From Ectopseudomonas chengduensis (GTDB lineage: Bacteria > Pseudomonadota > Gammaproteobacteria > Pseudomonadales > Pseudomonadaceae): a stretch of DNA of 64,000 nt. The stretch is taken from contig NZ_JACFYZ010000001.1 of assembly GCF_015712065.1 (NCBI RefSeq), forward strand, positions 1,229,572-1,293,571, in the 5' to 3' direction. The notes under the pieces were generated by a model. The model saw nothing but the letters and a program-made list of their open reading frames with translations, made no database searches and was not told the DNA's origin. Below, in pieces: positions 1 to 8,784 of the stretch (within the stretch, counting starts at the first letter, position 1; every line of letters begins with the position of its first letter). The translations under genes and the position numbers were made by a program.

Positions 1-1
1 G

Positions 2-298
2 GTGCTGGTGGCGGCGCAGAAGGTGCGCGAAGGTGGCAGCCTGACCCGCTCGCTGGAGGCCACCGGCCAGTTCCCGCCGATGATGCTGCACATGATCGCC
101 AGCGGCGAACGCTCCGGTGAGCTGGATCAGATGTTGGCGCGCACGGCGAAGAATCAGGAGAACGACCTCGGCGCACAGATCGCTCTGCTGGTCGGCTTGT
201 TCGAGCCGTTCATGCTGGTATTCATGGGGGCAGTGGTGCTGGTGATCGTACTGGCCATCCTGCTGCCGATTCTTTCTTTGAACCAAATGGTGGGATAG
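2..298 (+). CDS. gspF: Type II secretion inner-membrane protein GspF (XcpS), C-terminal part only
   Basis: GspF is the polytopic inner-membrane platform protein of the type II secretion system. It contacts the cytoplasmic ATPase GspE and the GspL/GspM assembly. Only the last 98 codons lie in the window; the 5' part is upstream of base 1, so the GTG at the edge is not a real start. The visible part has the second GspF-type cytoplasmic repeat ([12 protein letters not shown] near residues 35-46) and a final hydrophobic segment (about residues 66-92) with the small-residue and Leu-rich pattern typical of the family C-terminus. It stops 3 bases before gspG. Identification rests mainly on this pattern and on the unbroken gspG-M series that follows. 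Confidence 0.93.
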   Translation: MLVAAQKVREGGSLTRSLEATGQFPPMMLHMIASGERSGELDQMLARTAKNQENDLGAQIALLVGLFEPFMLVFMGAVVLVIVLAILLPILSLNQMVG

Positions 299-301
299 CA
301 G

Positions 302-727
302 GTGAGAAAATCTCAGGCGGGCTTCACGCTCATCGAAATCATGGTCGTGGTGGTGATTCTGGGCATTCTGGCGGCACTGGTGGTGCCGCAGGTGATGAGT
401 CGGCCCGATCAGGCCAAGGTCACCGCTGCGCAAAACGACATTCGCGCCATCGGCGCGGCGCTGGACATGTACAAGCTCGACAACCACAACTACCCCAGCA
501 CCCAACAGGGTCTGGAGGCGCTGGTGAGCAAGCCGAGCGGTAACCCACAAGCGAAGAACTGGAACAAGGACGGCTACCTCAAGCGCCTGCCCATCGACCC
601 CTGGGGCAACCCCTATCAGTACCTGGCCCCCGGTACCAAAGGTGCCTTCGACCTCTATTCGCTCGGCGCCGACGGCAAGCAGGGTGGCAGTGACCTGAAC
701 GCCGATATCGGCAACTGGGATCTCTGA
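302..727 (+). CDS. gspG: Major pseudopilin GspG (XcpT)
   Basis: GspG is the main subunit of the periplasmic pseudopilus that drives exoproteins through the GspD secretin. The 141-residue product starts at a GTG and has a very short basic leader (MRKSQAG) followed by the prepilin peptidase site G/FTLIE, with cleavage expected between Gly7 and Phe8 and N-methylation of Phe. A 20-residue hydrophobic helix follows. The C-terminal region has the Asp-rich calcium-binding loop seen in GspG proteins (LGADGKQGG with SDLNADIG). Length matches the family. It lies between gspF and gspH, and the 49-bp gap to gspH contains the start of a palindromic repeat. Confidence 0.97.
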   Translation: MRKSQAGFTLIEIMVVVVILGILAALVVPQVMSRPDQAKVTAAQNDIRAIGAALDMYKLDNHNYPSTQQGLEALVSKPSGNPQAKNWNKDGYLKRLPIDPWGNPYQYLAPGTKGAFDLYSLGADGKQGGSDLNADIGNWDL

Positions 728-750
728 CTCGACCATGCCGTCGTTCGCCT

Positions 751-817
751 GTGGGAGCGAGCGTCGCGAGCGAAGCATGCGTCGCAGAAAACCTTCGCGA
801 GCAGAGCTCGCTCCTAC
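751..817. repeat. REP-like palindromic element overlapping the gspH start
   Basis: The left arm GTGGGAGCGAGC and the right arm GCTCGCTCCTAC form an imperfect inverted repeat. The same arms recur at 9768-9835. Inner parts (gcgagcgaag and cttcgcgagc) also pair. The element lies across the only plausible ATG of gspH (777), so part of the gspH leader peptide is encoded by repeat sequence. Confidence 0.8.
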
Positions 818-1328
818 GTGGAAGACTCAGCATGGCTTCACCCTGATCGAGCTGTTGGTGGTGCTGGTCATCCTTGGCAGTCTGATCGGCCTGGCGGTGT
901 TCAGTACCGGCATCGCCGGGCCGGCGCGCGAACTGCGCAGCGAGGCCGAGCGCCTCAGTGGGCTGATCGGTGTGCTGGTCGATGAAGCGGTGCTGGATAA
1001 TCGCGAATACGGCCTGAGTTTCACCCGAGAAGGCTATCGGGTGCTGCGTTACGACCCGCAGCGCAGCGAATGGCATGCGCTGGATCGCCAGGCTCATCGT
1101 CTGCCGGACTGGGCCGAGCTGGCATTCGAGGTCGAGGGCGAGGCCTTGAGCCTAACAACCGATGCCAGTGCTGATACGCCACAGTTACTGATCCTCTCCA
1201 GCGGCGAGCTGACGCCCTTCCGGCTGCGCCTGGCCGAACGCCGTCGTGACGGCCTGCGTCTGCAACTGTCCAGCGATGGCTTCGGTCTGCCGCGTGTCGA
1301 GGAGCTGGGCATGGGGCGCGCCAGATGA
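777..1328 (+). CDS. gspH: Minor pseudopilin GspH (XcpU)
   Basis: GspH is a minor pseudopilin of the type II secretion pseudopilus. The prepilin peptidase site is HG/FTLIELLVV followed by a hydrophobic helix, then a variable periplasmic domain. The first ATG of this frame is at 735, but neither it nor the ATG at 777 has a good ribosome site. I chose 777 because it gives a compact basic leader of 20 residues (MRRRKP... to QHG), close to what PilD/XcpA accepts. The leader codons lie inside a REP-like palindrome. The 3' end overlaps gspI by 4 bases (ATGA), so the two are translationally coupled. Family identity is secure; the start is uncertain. Confidence 0.9.
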   Translation: MRRRKPSRAELAPTWKTQHGFTLIELLVVLVILGSLIGLAVFSTGIAGPARELRSEAERLSGLIGVLVDEAVLDNREYGLSFTREGYRVLRYDPQRSEWHALDRQAHRLPDWAELAFEVEGEALSLTTDASADTPQLLILSSGELTPFRLRLAERRRDGLRLQLSSDGFGLPRVEELGMGRAR

Positions 1329-1711
1329 GATCAGCGCGCGGCTTTACCCTGCTCGAAGTGCTGGTGGCCCTGGCCATCTTCGCCCTGATTGCCGCCAGCG
1401 TGCTGACTGCCAGCGCACGCAGCGTGCGCACGGCCAGCCAGCTTGAGAACAAGACCCTGGCCATGTGGGTGGCGGACAACCGACTGACCGAGCTGCAGCT
1501 GGCCGACACGCCACCGGCTGATGGCCGCGACCAGGGCCAGGTGGAGTTCGCCGGCCGTCGCTGGTCGTGGCAGAGTGAAATTCAGGCCACCAGCGAGCCG
1601 GCCATGCGCCGCGTGACGCTGTGGGTCGCCGCCGAAGAGCGGGGCGCCAGGGGCGATCTGCGTGAGCGGGCGCAGGTCACGCTCAGCGGTTTCCTGGGGG
1701 CGCCGCAGTGA
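1325..1711 (+). CDS. gspI: Minor pseudopilin GspI (XcpV)
   Basis: GspI nucleates the pseudopilus tip together with GspJ and GspK. The 128-residue product begins MRSARG/FTLLEVLVALAI, a canonical type IV prepilin-like leader with Glu5 of the mature protein present, followed by a hydrophobic helix. The rest matches GspI in length and in the conserved region WVADNRLTELQL near residues 41-52. It overlaps gspH by ATGA and gspJ by GTGA, so translation is coupled at both ends. Confidence 0.96.
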   Translation: MRSARGFTLLEVLVALAIFALIAASVLTASARSVRTASQLENKTLAMWVADNRLTELQLADTPPADGRDQGQVEFAGRRWSWQSEIQATSEPAMRRVTLWVAAEERGARGDLRERAQVTLSGFLGAPQ

Positions 1712-2376
1712 CTCGTCCGCAGCGCGGCTTCACCTTGCTGGAGCTGCTGATCGCCATCGCCATCTTCGCCCTGCTGGGGTTGGCCACCTACCGCATGCTC
1801 GACAGCGTGCTCAGCGCCGATGCCGTCACTCGCGAGCACGAACGTCAGTTGCGCGAGTTGACCCGCGCCCTGTCAGCCTTCGAGCGTGATCTGCGCCAGG
1901 TCGCGGTACGGCCGATTCGCGATGCTTTCGGTGATGCCCAGCCAGCGCTGCACGGCGATCTGGCTGATGCCACGGCGCTGGAGCTGAGTCGCGTCGGCTG
2001 GCGCAACCCGCTCGGCCAACCGCGTGCCGAAGTACAGCGGGTGCGTTGGCAGCTCAGTGGCGAGCAGTGGCAGCGGCGTTACTGGCGCGTGCTGGATCGC
2101 GCGCAGGACAGCACGCCGCAGATCCAGCAGGCGCTCGATGGTGTCGAGTCGTTGAGCCTGCGTTATCTGGACAAGGACGGCCAGTGGCAGCCTGACTGGC
2201 CGCCAGCCAATGCCTCTGGCGACGGTTTGCTCACCGAGCTGCCGCGCGCTGTGGAACTGCGCCTGCAGCACCGCCGCTATGGCGAACTGCGCCGTCTGCT
2301 GCGCCTGCCCGATCTGCCGGCGCAGAACGCTGTCGGCGCGCCGCCGGAGGATTCTAACGAGGTGCCGCAGTCATGA
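1708..2376 (+). CDS. gspJ: Minor pseudopilin GspJ (XcpW)
   Basis: GspJ is a pseudopilus tip component. It starts at a GTG overlapping the gspI stop codon. The leader MTRPQRG/FTLLELLIAIAIF has the prepilin cleavage motif and Glu5. The 222-residue length and the segment RDLRQVAVRPIRD after the helix fit GspJ. It overlaps gspK by 4 bases (ATGA). Confidence 0.96.
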   Translation: MTRPQRGFTLLELLIAIAIFALLGLATYRMLDSVLSADAVTREHERQLRELTRALSAFERDLRQVAVRPIRDAFGDAQPALHGDLADATALELSRVGWRNPLGQPRAEVQRVRWQLSGEQWQRRYWRVLDRAQDSTPQIQQALDGVESLSLRYLDKDGQWQPDWPPANASGDGLLTELPRAVELRLQHRRYGELRRLLRLPDLPAQNAVGAPPEDSNEVPQS

Positions 2377-3344
2377 AGCGGCAGAATGGGGTGGCGTTGA
2401 TCACCGTGCTGCTGGTGGTCGCCGTGGTCACGGTGGTCTGTGCCGGGCTGATCGCCCGTCAGCAGCTGTCGATCCGCAGCAGCGCCAATCAGTTGCACGT
2501 GACCCAGGCCTGGCACTACGCCCTGGGGGGCGAGACGCTGGCCACGGCGGTGCTGGAGCGCGACCTGCGCCGGGGTGATCCGCGCCAGCCGGTTGATCAC
2601 CTGCTGGAACCTTGGGCCAGGCCGCTGACGTTCCCGCTGGATGAAGGTGGCGAGCTACGCGTACGCATCGTCGACCCCAACGGCCGTTTCAACCTCAACA
2701 GCCTGGTGCGCCAGGGCCGGCCCAACGAACTGGCGGTGCTGCGCCTGCGCCGCCTGCTGTTGCGTCTGGGCATCGATAAACCCTATGCCGAGCGCTTGCT
2801 GGACTGGCTCGATAGCGACAATGAGTTGCAGGGCGGCAATGGCGCCGAGGACGACCAGTACCTGCTGGCGACACCGCCTTATCGCACGGCCAATCGCGAG
2901 ATCACCGACGTGTCCGAACTGCGCCTGCTGCTGGAGATGGAAGAGGCCGACTATCGCCGCCTGCAGCCTTTCGTCAGTGCGCTGCCGAGCGAAGCGTTGC
3001 TCAACGTCAACACCGCCAGCGCGATGGTGCTCTCCAGCCTCTCCGATGGACTGACGCCGGATGCGGCCCTGGCATTGATCGCCGGGCGTGGTGACGAGGG
3101 GTATCTCAGCCCGGCCGCTTTCGCTGCTCAGCCTGCGCTCGCCGGGTTGGGCGAACAGGTGGTACAGGGGCTGGCAGTCGGCAGCCAGTATTTCGAGGTG
3201 TTCAGCGAGGTGAGCCTGGGTGAACGCCGGGTGGTATTGCGTAGCCTGCTGCAGCGCAGCAATGATGGCCAGGTCAGTGTCCTGGCGCGTGATCTGGGGC
3301 AGGGCGGTATGCCGCCACGGCCCATCGAGGAAGAACAAGAATGA
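2373..3344 (+). CDS. gspK: Minor pseudopilin GspK (XcpX)
   Basis: GspK is the large minor pseudopilin thought to cap the pseudopilus. The N-terminus MKRQNGVALITVLLVVAVV has the prepilin-like Gly before a hydrophobic helix, but lacks Glu5 of the mature protein, as is normal for GspK. The 323-residue length and the motifs DPNGRFNLN and NVNTAS (helix-hairpin-helix-like region) match the family. It overlaps gspJ and gspL by ATGA junctions, indicating tight coupling. Confidence 0.96.
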   Translation: MKRQNGVALITVLLVVAVVTVVCAGLIARQQLSIRSSANQLHVTQAWHYALGGETLATAVLERDLRRGDPRQPVDHLLEPWARPLTFPLDEGGELRVRIVDPNGRFNLNSLVRQGRPNELAVLRLRRLLLRLGIDKPYAERLLDWLDSDNELQGGNGAEDDQYLLATPPYRTANREITDVSELRLLLEMEEADYRRLQPFVSALPSEALLNVNTASAMVLSSLSDGLTPDAALALIAGRGDEGYLSPAAFAAQPALAGLGEQVVQGLAVGSQYFEVFSEVSLGERRVVLRSLLQRSNDGQVSVLARDLGQGGMPPRPIEEEQE

Positions 3345-4480
3345 ACCCGTTATGGATTTTTCTGCCGCCTGAGGCGTGCCACGCGCTCTCAGCGGATCTA
3401 CCCGTGCAGCGCGTCACGGCAGACAGCTGTCGCACGCTCGGTCTGGCCGAGGCTCTGGCTGATTTGCCGGCACACTGGGAGCTGGTGCTGCCGGTTGAGG
3501 CGGTCACCGCCTGCGCCGTGCAACTGCCGACGCAGAAGGCGCGCTGGATGCGCCAGGCGCTGCCGTTCGCGGTGGAGGAGCTGCTGGCCGAAGAGGTCGA
3601 GCTGATGCACCTGGCGCTGGGTGAGCAACTGGCCGATGGCCGTCACCGCGTCTATGCGCTGCGCGCCAGCTGGCTGCGCGAGTGCTTGGCCCTGTGCGCG
3701 GCGCAACCGCCGCAGGCGATTCGCGTCGATGCCGATCTGCTGCCACGCCAGGGCAGTCAGCTGCTCTGGTTGCAGTCGCGCTGGTTGCTCGGTGGCGAGG
3801 TGCCCTGGCGCCTGGCTTTGCAGACTGAGGACTGGCCAGCGCTGGCAGGCCGTTGTCCATCGCCATGCGTCGCCAGTGCGCCAGCTGGGCAGGTGCTGCC
3901 CGAGCCGGCGGATGAGGTGCATCTGCTGGAGGACGCGCATCAATGGCTGGTGCGTCAGGGCAACGGTGTCGATCTGGCTCAGGGGGAGTTCGCCCTGCGC
4001 CAGAGTGGCGACAGTTGGCGGCGTTGGCGCCCGCTAGCGGGGGTATTGGCACTGTGCCTCGTGCTGCAGTGGGGCTTCAATTTCGCGCAAGGCTGGTACC
4101 TGCAGCGTGAAGCCGATGCTTATGCCGCGTCCAGCGAGGCGCTGTACCGCGAGTTGTTTCCTCAGGACAGCAAGCTGATCAACCTGCGTGCGCAGTTCGA
4201 TCAACATCTGGAGCAGTCCACGGGCGGCGATAGTCCGGTGCTGGGCCTGCTGGCCGAAGTAGCGGCGGCGCTGCAGGCCGATGGCGCAGCGCTGGTGCAG
4301 GTCAATCAGCTCGATTACAGCGCGACCCGTGGCGATCTGTCGTTGCAATTGCAGGCGCCGGGTTTTGCCGAGCTGGAGCGTTTGCGTGAGCGTCTGGAGG
4401 AATCCGGCCTGTCGGTGCAGATGGGCTCGGCCAGCCGTGAAGCCGAGGGCGTCAGTGCACGCGTGGTGATAGGAGGATGA
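3341..4480 (+). CDS. gspL: Type II secretion bitopic protein GspL (XcpY)
   Basis: GspL links the cytoplasmic ATPase GspE to the membrane platform. The 379-residue protein has an N-terminal actin-like cytoplasmic domain (about 1-225, including QKARWMRQALPFAVEELL), one membrane span at about 236-253 (LAGVLALCLVLQWGFNF), and a periplasmic ferredoxin-like domain at the C-terminus. Length agrees with XcpY. It overlaps gspK at its start and gspM at its end, each by ATGA. Confidence 0.95.
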   Translation: MNPLWIFLPPEACHALSADLPVQRVTADSCRTLGLAEALADLPAHWELVLPVEAVTACAVQLPTQKARWMRQALPFAVEELLAEEVELMHLALGEQLADGRHRVYALRASWLRECLALCAAQPPQAIRVDADLLPRQGSQLLWLQSRWLLGGEVPWRLALQTEDWPALAGRCPSPCVASAPAGQVLPEPADEVHLLEDAHQWLVRQGNGVDLAQGEFALRQSGDSWRRWRPLAGVLALCLVLQWGFNFAQGWYLQREADAYAASSEALYRELFPQDSKLINLRAQFDQHLEQSTGGDSPVLGLLAEVAAALQADGAALVQVNQLDYSATRGDLSLQLQAPGFAELERLRERLEESGLSVQMGSASREAEGVSARVVIGG

Positions 4481-5007
4481 TGGGCATGTCGAGGACGGGT
4501 TTGAGCGAAAGTGTGCAACTGCACTGGCAGCGCTCACCGCTGGCGCAACGCTGGCAAACGCTGCCGGCACGTGATCGTCTGGCACTCGTGGCGCTGAGCG
4601 TTTTCCTGCTGTTGGTGCTGTTCTATCTGGCGTTGTGGCAGCCGGTGCAGCGTCAGGCTCAGGCCGCGCGCGCCGCGTTCGAAGAGCAGCGCGCCCTGTA
4701 CGCCTATATGCAGAGCCGTGCGCCACAGGTGCAGGGGCGCGAGCTGCAGCCACGCGCCAGCCTCGACCCGGCGCGCCTGCAGGGGGTGGTCACGGCAAGT
4801 GCGGCCGAGCAGGGCCTGGTGATCGAACGTCTGGATACCGAGGGCTTTGGCGCGGTGCAGGTCAACCTGCAGCCAGTGGCATTCGCCCAGTTGCTGCGCT
4901 GGATTCAGACGTTGGAGGGGCAGGGCGTGCGCATCGAGGAAGCAGGGCTGGACCGCGCCGAGGAAAACCGCGTGACTGCGCGCCTCAGCCTGCGTCTGGG
5001 CGATTGA
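4477..5007 (+). CDS. gspM: Type II secretion protein GspM (XcpZ)
   Basis: GspM binds GspL and stabilises the secretion platform. The 176-residue product has a cytoplasmic N-terminus, a membrane span near residues 36-52 (ALVALSVFLLLVLFYLA), and a periplasmic ferredoxin-like domain (about 95-175). It is the last gene of the operon. No gspN follows; the gene is succeeded by a strong palindrome and then the aot promoter region. Confidence 0.93.
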   Translation: MMGMSRTGLSESVQLHWQRSPLAQRWQTLPARDRLALVALSVFLLLVLFYLALWQPVQRQAQAARAAFEEQRALYAYMQSRAPQVQGRELQPRASLDPARLQGVVTASAAEQGLVIERLDTEGFGAVQVNLQPVAFAQLLRWIQTLEGQGVRIEEAGLDRAEENRVTARLSLRLGD

Positions 5008-5032
5008 TCTGGTGCATTTATTGACAAGTACT

Positions 5033-5099
5033 CCCGTCACTCCCGCGCAGGCGGGAGTCCAGGTGGCCTCTGGGTTCCCGCCTGCGCGGGAATGACGGT
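5033..5099. repeat. Long palindromic repeat downstream of gspM
   Basis: The arms at 5033-5055 and 5077-5099 are complementary over about 23 bases with two mismatches (core CCCGCGCAGGCGGG / CCCGCCTGCGCGGG), with a 21-base loop. It has the form of a dispersed intergenic palindrome rather than an intrinsic terminator because no T-run follows. It could still end or protect the gsp transcript. Confidence 0.8.
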
Positions 5100-5433
5100 T
5101 GCTCCATGAAGTAATGGCGCTTGTTTCGCAGGGTAACGACGGCGGTTGCATGGAATGTTCTCGCGGTGCGCGCGGCGCACCCTGCGATTTGCATGGCGCC
5201 GCGGTAACAGCGTGCACCCGATTGGGCGGTTAGGGAACGTCGCTGCCCTGATAAGGTGCCGTCAGTGGCGCCTTGGAATACTACGAAGTGGCTCCAACGC
5301 CCATGTTTCGGGCGTTATGTGGTTTATGGCCTGAGTATTGCTGTAGGTATCTGTTTACCCTTTTCTGCTTGATCACTCCTTTTGCAGGCTGTCAATATCT
5401 GCCGCCGGCGCTTCCTGTGCTTCTGTAATTAGT
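5100..5433. other. Intergenic stretch with no convincing gene
   Basis: Between the palindrome after gspM and the first ArgR box there is no ORF with a ribosome site or recognisable product. A 62-codon frame at 5146-5334 has neither and is rejected. The segment becomes more AT-rich after about 5340, as expected near a promoter. Confidence 0.5.
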
Positions 5434-5476
5434 TGTCGCATTGAGGAAATATCGCCTCATTGCCTGCCGCTAGAAT
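5434..5476 (+). promoter_or_regulatory. Upstream ArgR box and -10 element of the aot operon
   Basis: TGTCGC at 5434-5439, eight bases, then AA at 5448-5449 matches the Pseudomonas ArgR half-site consensus TGTCGC-N8-AA. TAGAAT at 5471-5476 starts 37 bases after the box, the same spacing as in the second aot site and at aruC. The site is predicted from sequence only. Confidence 0.6.
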
Positions 5477-5501
5477 GCCGCACACCCAGCCAAGGCCCCT
5501 T

Positions 5502-5544
5502 TGTCGCTCGTCCACCACGACAGCGCAGCACCGCCTTCTACAAT
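5502..5544 (+). promoter_or_regulatory. Second ArgR-type box and -10 element of the aot operon
   Basis: TGTCGC at 5502-5507 is followed after N8 by CA instead of AA. TACAAT at 5539-5544 starts exactly 37 bases after the box. The sequence around the -10 (CTACAATCCTT) is identical to that before aruC, suggesting this is the arginine-inducible promoter. Two promoters upstream of aotJ are consistent with what is known of the P. aeruginosa operon. Confidence 0.6.
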
Positions 5545-5605
5545 CCTTAAAAGGCCCGGGCCCCTCACTGCCATCGATGTCATACCCAATTCGAAGGAGC
5601 AAAGA

Positions 5606-6379
5606 ATGAAGAAGATCGCACTGCTTGGCGCCCTGGCGCTGTCCCTGATGTCGCCCCTGGCCATGGCCGAGAAGCCGCTGCGCATCGGCATCGAGGCGGC
5701 CTACCCGCCCTTCGCATTCAAGACTCCTGATGGCCAGATTGCCGGCTTCGACTACGACATCGGCAACGCCCTGTGCGAAGAGATGAAGGTCGAGTGCAAG
5801 TGGATCGAGCAGGAATTCGACGGTCTGATCCCGGCCCTGAAAGTGCGCAAGTTCGACGCCGTGCTGTCTTCCATGTCGATCACCGAAGACCGCAAGAAGT
5901 CCGTGGACTTCACTGGCAAGTACTACGCCACGCCGGCCAAGCTGGCGATGAAGGCCGGTACCGAGATCAAGGACCCGCTGGTCGACCTGAAAGGCAAGAA
6001 GATCGGCGTGCAGCGCTCGTCCGTATATGACCGCTACGCCACCGACATCTTCGCCCCGGCTGGCGCTGAAGTCGTGCGCTACAGCTCGCAGAACGAAGTG
6101 TTCCTGGATATGCAGTCCGGCCGCCTGGACGCCACCCTGGCCGATTCGGTGAACATCGATGACGGTTTCCTCAAGACCGACGCAGGCAAGGGCTTCGCGT
6201 TCGCCGGTCCGGACTTCACTGACGTGAAGTACTTCGGCGAAGGTCAGGGCATCGCCGTGCGCAAGGGTGACAAGGCGCTGGCCGACAAGATCAGTGCCGC
6301 TATCCTGGCCATCCGCGCCAACGGCAAATACAAGGAAGTGCAGGACAAGTACTTCGACTTCGACGTTTACGGCGAGTAA
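5606..6379 (+). CDS. aotJ: Arginine/ornithine-binding periplasmic protein AotJ
   Basis: AotJ is the solute-binding protein of the arginine/ornithine ABC importer. The ATG at 5606 follows GAAGGAG by a good spacing and gives a signal peptide ([21 protein letters not shown], cut before EKPLRIG). The 257-residue protein has the extracellular solute-binding family 3 fold: [13 protein letters not shown] at the mature N-terminus, FDGLIPALK and [10 protein letters not shown] in the middle. Upstream frame extension to 5501 has no ribosome site. A strong hairpin terminator follows, so aotJ is probably made in excess over the membrane components. Confidence 0.95.
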   Translation: MKKIALLGALALSLMSPLAMAEKPLRIGIEAAYPPFAFKTPDGQIAGFDYDIGNALCEEMKVECKWIEQEFDGLIPALKVRKFDAVLSSMSITEDRKKSVDFTGKYYATPAKLAMKAGTEIKDPLVDLKGKKIGVQRSSVYDRYATDIFAPAGAEVVRYSSQNEVFLDMQSGRLDATLADSVNIDDGFLKTDAGKGFAFAGPDFTDVKYFGEGQGIAVRKGDKALADKISAAILAIRANGKYKEVQDKYFDFDVYGE

Positions 6380-6395
6380 GCGTCCCAGATAGATG

Positions 6396-6432
6396 AAGTG
6401 GCACTAACCTTTTGAGGTTGTGCCACTTTTTT
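6396..6432 (+). terminator. Intrinsic terminator/attenuator between aotJ and aotQ
   Basis: AAGTGGCAC-T-AACCT (6396-6410) pairs with AGGTT-GTGCCACTT (6415-6428) around a 4-base loop, with one bulged T, followed by a run of T (6427-6432). It lies inside the operon, so partial read-through is expected, which would favour the binding protein. Confidence 0.88.
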
Positions 6433-6551
6433 CTTGGTTCTGCGGGGTCGTTAAATACCAATCCGGGTATTCAACCTGCGGCCCGTCGCGTGAGCGACAT
6501 GAATTTTCTTTGTGCTAGGCGGCGCCTGGGGTGCCTGAGAGGTATTAGCGC

Positions 6552-7241
6552 ATGCTTCAAGGCTACGGCTCGACCATTCTCGATGGTGCCTGGCTCACCC
6601 TGCTTCTGGCGCTGACGTCCATGGCAGTGGCGATCTTCCTCGGCCTGCTGGGTGCGGCCTTTCGTCTGTCGCCGATCCGCTGGCTGGCGGCGTTGGGTGA
6701 TACCTACGCCACGGTGATTCGCGGGATTCCCGACCTGGTGCTGATCCTGCTGATCTTTTACGGCGGCCAGGACATGGTGAACCGTATCGCGCCGATGCTC
6801 GGCTATGACGATTACATCGACATCAACCCCTTCGTCGCTGGCGTGTTCACCATGGGCTTCATCTTCGGGGCCTACCTGTCGGAGACCTTCCGCGGTGCCT
6901 TCATGGCGATCCCCAAGGGGCAGGCGGAAGCCGGTGCGGCCTATGGCATGAGCGGGATGCAGGTGTTCTTCCGCATTCTCGTGCCGCAGATGATCCGTTT
7001 CGCCATTCCCGGTTTCACCAATAACTGGCTGGTGCTGACCAAGGCCACCGCGCTGATTTCCGTGGTCGGCCTGCAAGACATGATGTTCAAGGCCAAGAGC
7101 GCGGCCGACGCGACGCGTGAGCCGTTCACCTTCTACCTGGCGGTGGCGGGGCTGTATCTGGTGCTGACCAGCGTTTCCTTGCTGGCGCTGCGTTTCCTCG
7201 AGAAGCGCTACTCGGTGGGTACCAAGGTGGCTGACCTATGA
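6552..7241 (+). CDS. aotQ: Arginine/ornithine ABC permease AotQ
   Basis: AotQ is one of the two inner-membrane permeases of the Aot importer. The 229-residue product is of the HisQ/GlnP type, with about five hydrophobic spans, the conserved start MLQGYGSTILDGAWLTLLLAL, and the EAA-like cytoplasmic loop GQAEAGAAYGMSG. It is separated from aotJ by the terminator and about 120 bp, and overlaps aotM by ATGA. Confidence 0.95.
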   Translation: MLQGYGSTILDGAWLTLLLALTSMAVAIFLGLLGAAFRLSPIRWLAALGDTYATVIRGIPDLVLILLIFYGGQDMVNRIAPMLGYDDYIDINPFVAGVFTMGFIFGAYLSETFRGAFMAIPKGQAEAGAAYGMSGMQVFFRILVPQMIRFAIPGFTNNWLVLTKATALISVVGLQDMMFKAKSAADATREPFTFYLAVAGLYLVLTSVSLLALRFLEKRYSVGTKVADL

Positions 7242-7936
7242 TCTTCGACTATCAAATGATCTGGGAGAACCTGCCGCTGTACTGGGGCGGCGTGCTGGTG
7301 ACCCTGAAAATCCTGCTGATCTCCCTGGCGTTCGGCCTCAGCCTGGCGCTGCCATTGGCACTGATGCGGGTGTCGAAATCACCCTGGGTCAACTTCCCGG
7401 CCTGGCTCTACACCTACGTGATTCGCGGCACACCGATGCTGGTGCAGCTGTTTCTGATCTATTACGGGCTGGCCCAGTTCGAGTTCATTCGTGACAGCTT
7501 CATGTGGCCGTATTTCTCCAGTGCGACCTTCTGCGCCTGCCTGGCGTTTGCCATCAACACCAGCGCTTACACTGCGGAAATCCTCGCTGGCAGTCTCAAG
7601 GCCACGCCGCCCGGCGAGATCGAGGCGGCCAAGGCCATGGGCATGTCGCGCGGCAAGTTGTATCGGCGCATCCTCCTGCCTTCGGCGCTGCGCCGGGCGC
7701 TGCCGCAGTACAGCAATGAAGTGATCATGATGCTGCACACCACCTCGCTGGCCTCGATAGTGACCCTGATCGACATCACCGGCGCCGCGCGCACCGTCAG
7801 TTCGCAGTACTACATGCCTTTCGAGGCCTTCATCACCGCCGGCCTGTTCTACCTGGCGCTGACCTTCATCCTGGTGCGCCTGTTCAAGCTGGCCGAGCGC
7901 CGCTGGCTGGCCTACATGGCCCCGCGCAAGGCCTGA
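7238..7936 (+). CDS. aotM: Arginine/ornithine ABC permease AotM
   Basis: AotM is the partner permease to AotQ. The 232-residue protein is HisM-like: the motif IRGTPMLVQLFLIYYGL is the usual family signature of amino-acid permeases, and GEIEAAKAMGMSRGK is the EAA loop that contacts the ATPase. It overlaps aotQ by 4 bases. In P. aeruginosa an additional gene (aotO) separates aotM from aotP; here aotP follows at once. Confidence 0.95.
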   Translation: MIFDYQMIWENLPLYWGGVLVTLKILLISLAFGLSLALPLALMRVSKSPWVNFPAWLYTYVIRGTPMLVQLFLIYYGLAQFEFIRDSFMWPYFSSATFCACLAFAINTSAYTAEILAGSLKATPPGEIEAAKAMGMSRGKLYRRILLPSALRRALPQYSNEVIMMLHTTSLASIVTLIDITGAARTVSSQYYMPFEAFITAGLFYLALTFILVRLFKLAERRWLAYMAPRKA

Positions 7937-7964
7937 TGCCATGACGATTCAAGAGAACCCGAAC

Positions 7965-8729
<765 letters not shown>

Positions 8730-8784
8730 TAAGAAGCTAGACTTCGCACTTAACTGGTGCGTTGAACCCATTGAATAGACGCTA

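Noticed and set aside
5146..5334. A 62-codon frame between gspM and aotJ
   Set aside because: No ribosome site and no recognisable product. The region is better explained as promoter DNA.
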